Origin: Candidatus Hydrogenedentota bacterium
GTDB lineage: Bacteria > Hydrogenedentota > Hydrogenedentia > Hydrogenedentales > SLHB01
NCBI GenBank assembly: GCA_022706165.1
Contig: JAKJDA010000046.1
Span: 1-12,647, forward strand
Direction: 5' to 3'
DNA: 12,647 nt
Of this stretch, positions 12,102-12,647 are shown one piece after another; the first letter of the stretch is position 1, and each line of letters opens with the position of its first letter. The notes below the pieces were generated by a model that was not told the DNA's origin, did not search any database, and worked only from the letters and a program-made list of their open reading frames with translations. The translations under genes were made by a program, and so were the position numbers.

Positions 12102-12647
12102 TCAAGGGCTCTCGAACAACCCCAAATCGCCTCCCTGCAAAATGGCCTGCGCGATAAGACCCAACACAGAATCGTCATTCGCGCCGAAAAACAACTTGTC
12201 CACCGCCGAAAGCAACTGGCCCAGTCCTTCCATTTCGCCGCACAACTGACGCGTCTGACGCGTCAACGCCTCCGTCTCCGAAGCGTCCAGCGGAAGCCCT
12301 GCAAGCCCTTCTATCGCCCACTGCTGCAATTCATACGCGGCCAATCGATCCTGACTATAGGTGGCGCCTTCGTTGAGCTGCTCACCCAGCCGTTGTAGGG
12401 CCTCGAACACGTGCCGCGCCGCAACGGGGTTTTCTGCCGCTGCGTATTGGTGGCCATATTGTAACAAATCTTTTCCCAGATCGCAAAGAAAATTGCGCTC
12501 GTTCTGGCCAGCGTTCAGCGCGACCACCATCTGGGCCACCGGCAGCGACACGCCGGCGTCCAGCAGCGCCTTGAGGCAGGTGAGCGCACCTTTCTCGTCG
12601 TATGCCGATATGCGCGCGGCCAGGTCGTAGAGCAGCCGCATGTCGCC
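12102..12647 (-). CDS. Alpha-helical protein of unknown function, C-terminal part
   Basis: The frame is open from the right edge to TGA at 12102-12104, giving at least 181 residues. An ATG at 12641 exists, but the frame continues through it (Gly-Asp before the Met), so the protein is probably longer and truncated here. The sequence is almost wholly alpha-helical, Leu/Ala/Gln-rich, with phrases such as RLLYDLAARISAYDEKGAL, NPVAARHVFEALQRLGEQL and RLAAYELQQWAIEGLAGL. Their spacing resembles TPR-like or other helical-repeat proteins, though no canonical TPR consensus is visible. No signal peptide or membrane segment is in the visible part. It is on the same strand as the three small peptide genes and ends 167 bases before the first of them, so it is a possible upstream neighbour in the same locus. 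No function is assigned. Confidence 0.7.
   Translation of the reverse strand, partial: GDMRLLYDLAARISAYDEKGALTCLKALLDAGVSLPVAQMVVALNAGQNERNFLCDLGKDLLQYGHQYAAAENPVAARHVFEALQRLGEQLNEGATYSQDRLAAYELQQWAIEGLAGLPLDASETEALTRQTRQLCGEMEGLGQLLSAVDKLFFGANDDSVLGLIAQAILQGGDLGLFESP

Noticed and set aside
1..12647. tRNA, rRNA, CRISPR arrays, transposases or attachment sites
   Set aside because: I saw no cloverleaf, rRNA core, evenly spaced repeats, transposase frame or integrase anywhere in the window.

Overview
The window is about 12.6 kb of GC-rich (roughly 60%) bacterial chromosome with closely packed genes on both strands. Heptose-type glycan genes (a GT9 heptosyltransferase end, an HddC-like guanylyltransferase, an HddA-like kinase) point to a Gram-negative cell with LPS or an S-layer/capsule glycan. 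I cannot place the lineage from sequence alone. The mix would suit a deep-branching Gram-negative phylum (PVC-related or Hydrogenedentota-like), but that is a guess. I saw no rRNA, tRNA, CRISPR, transposase or phage gene.

Layout, left to right. (1) 1-2540 (+): three consecutive glycosyltransferases (GT9 C-terminus, then two GT-B/GT4-type enzymes), part of a surface-glycan locus cut by the left edge. (2) 2576-3499 (-): a two-gene redox unit, thioredoxin trxA followed by a membrane-anchored thioredoxin-fold protein with a CPPC site, behind a good sigma-70 promoter (3636-3664). (3) 3801-4933 (+): a radical SAM protein whose frame is broken by one missing base near 4158-4162, with its own promoter. 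(4) 4954-6844 (-): an NtrC-type sigma-54 response regulator followed by a CYTH-domain triphosphatase-like protein. (5) 7114-8795 (+): an overlapping nucleotidyltransferase/GHMP kinase pair, HddC/HddA-like, expected to feed a GDP-heptose to glycosyltransferases. The promoters of (4) and (5) face away from each other in 6915-6995. (6) 8877-10974 (-): a single-pass membrane protein and a secreted beta-propeller-like protein, both of unknown function and separated by a probable terminator. (7) 10975-12647 (-): an elaborate inverted-repeat region, an intrinsic terminator, three tiny genes and the C-terminal part of an alpha-helical protein that runs off the right edge.

The most interesting region is 11139-12056. 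Three genes for peptides of 65, 42 and 50 residues lie in tandem on the minus strand. All start MKH-[ILV], share a related basic/Ala-rich N-terminus (roughly K-x-A-x-A by residues 9-15), diverge afterwards, and are very rich in tryptophan. Each has a well-placed Shine-Dalgarno sequence. A candidate promoter lies upstream of the first and an intrinsic terminator follows the last. Hairpins separate the genes. This looks like a family of precursor peptides with a conserved leader and variable cores (a RiPP or bacteriocin/signal-like cassette). No modification or export gene is visible next to them; these may lie beyond the right edge. Two of the peptides contain WxW, one as WDWGK, which spaces residues like the crosslinked part of darobactin; this is only a lead.
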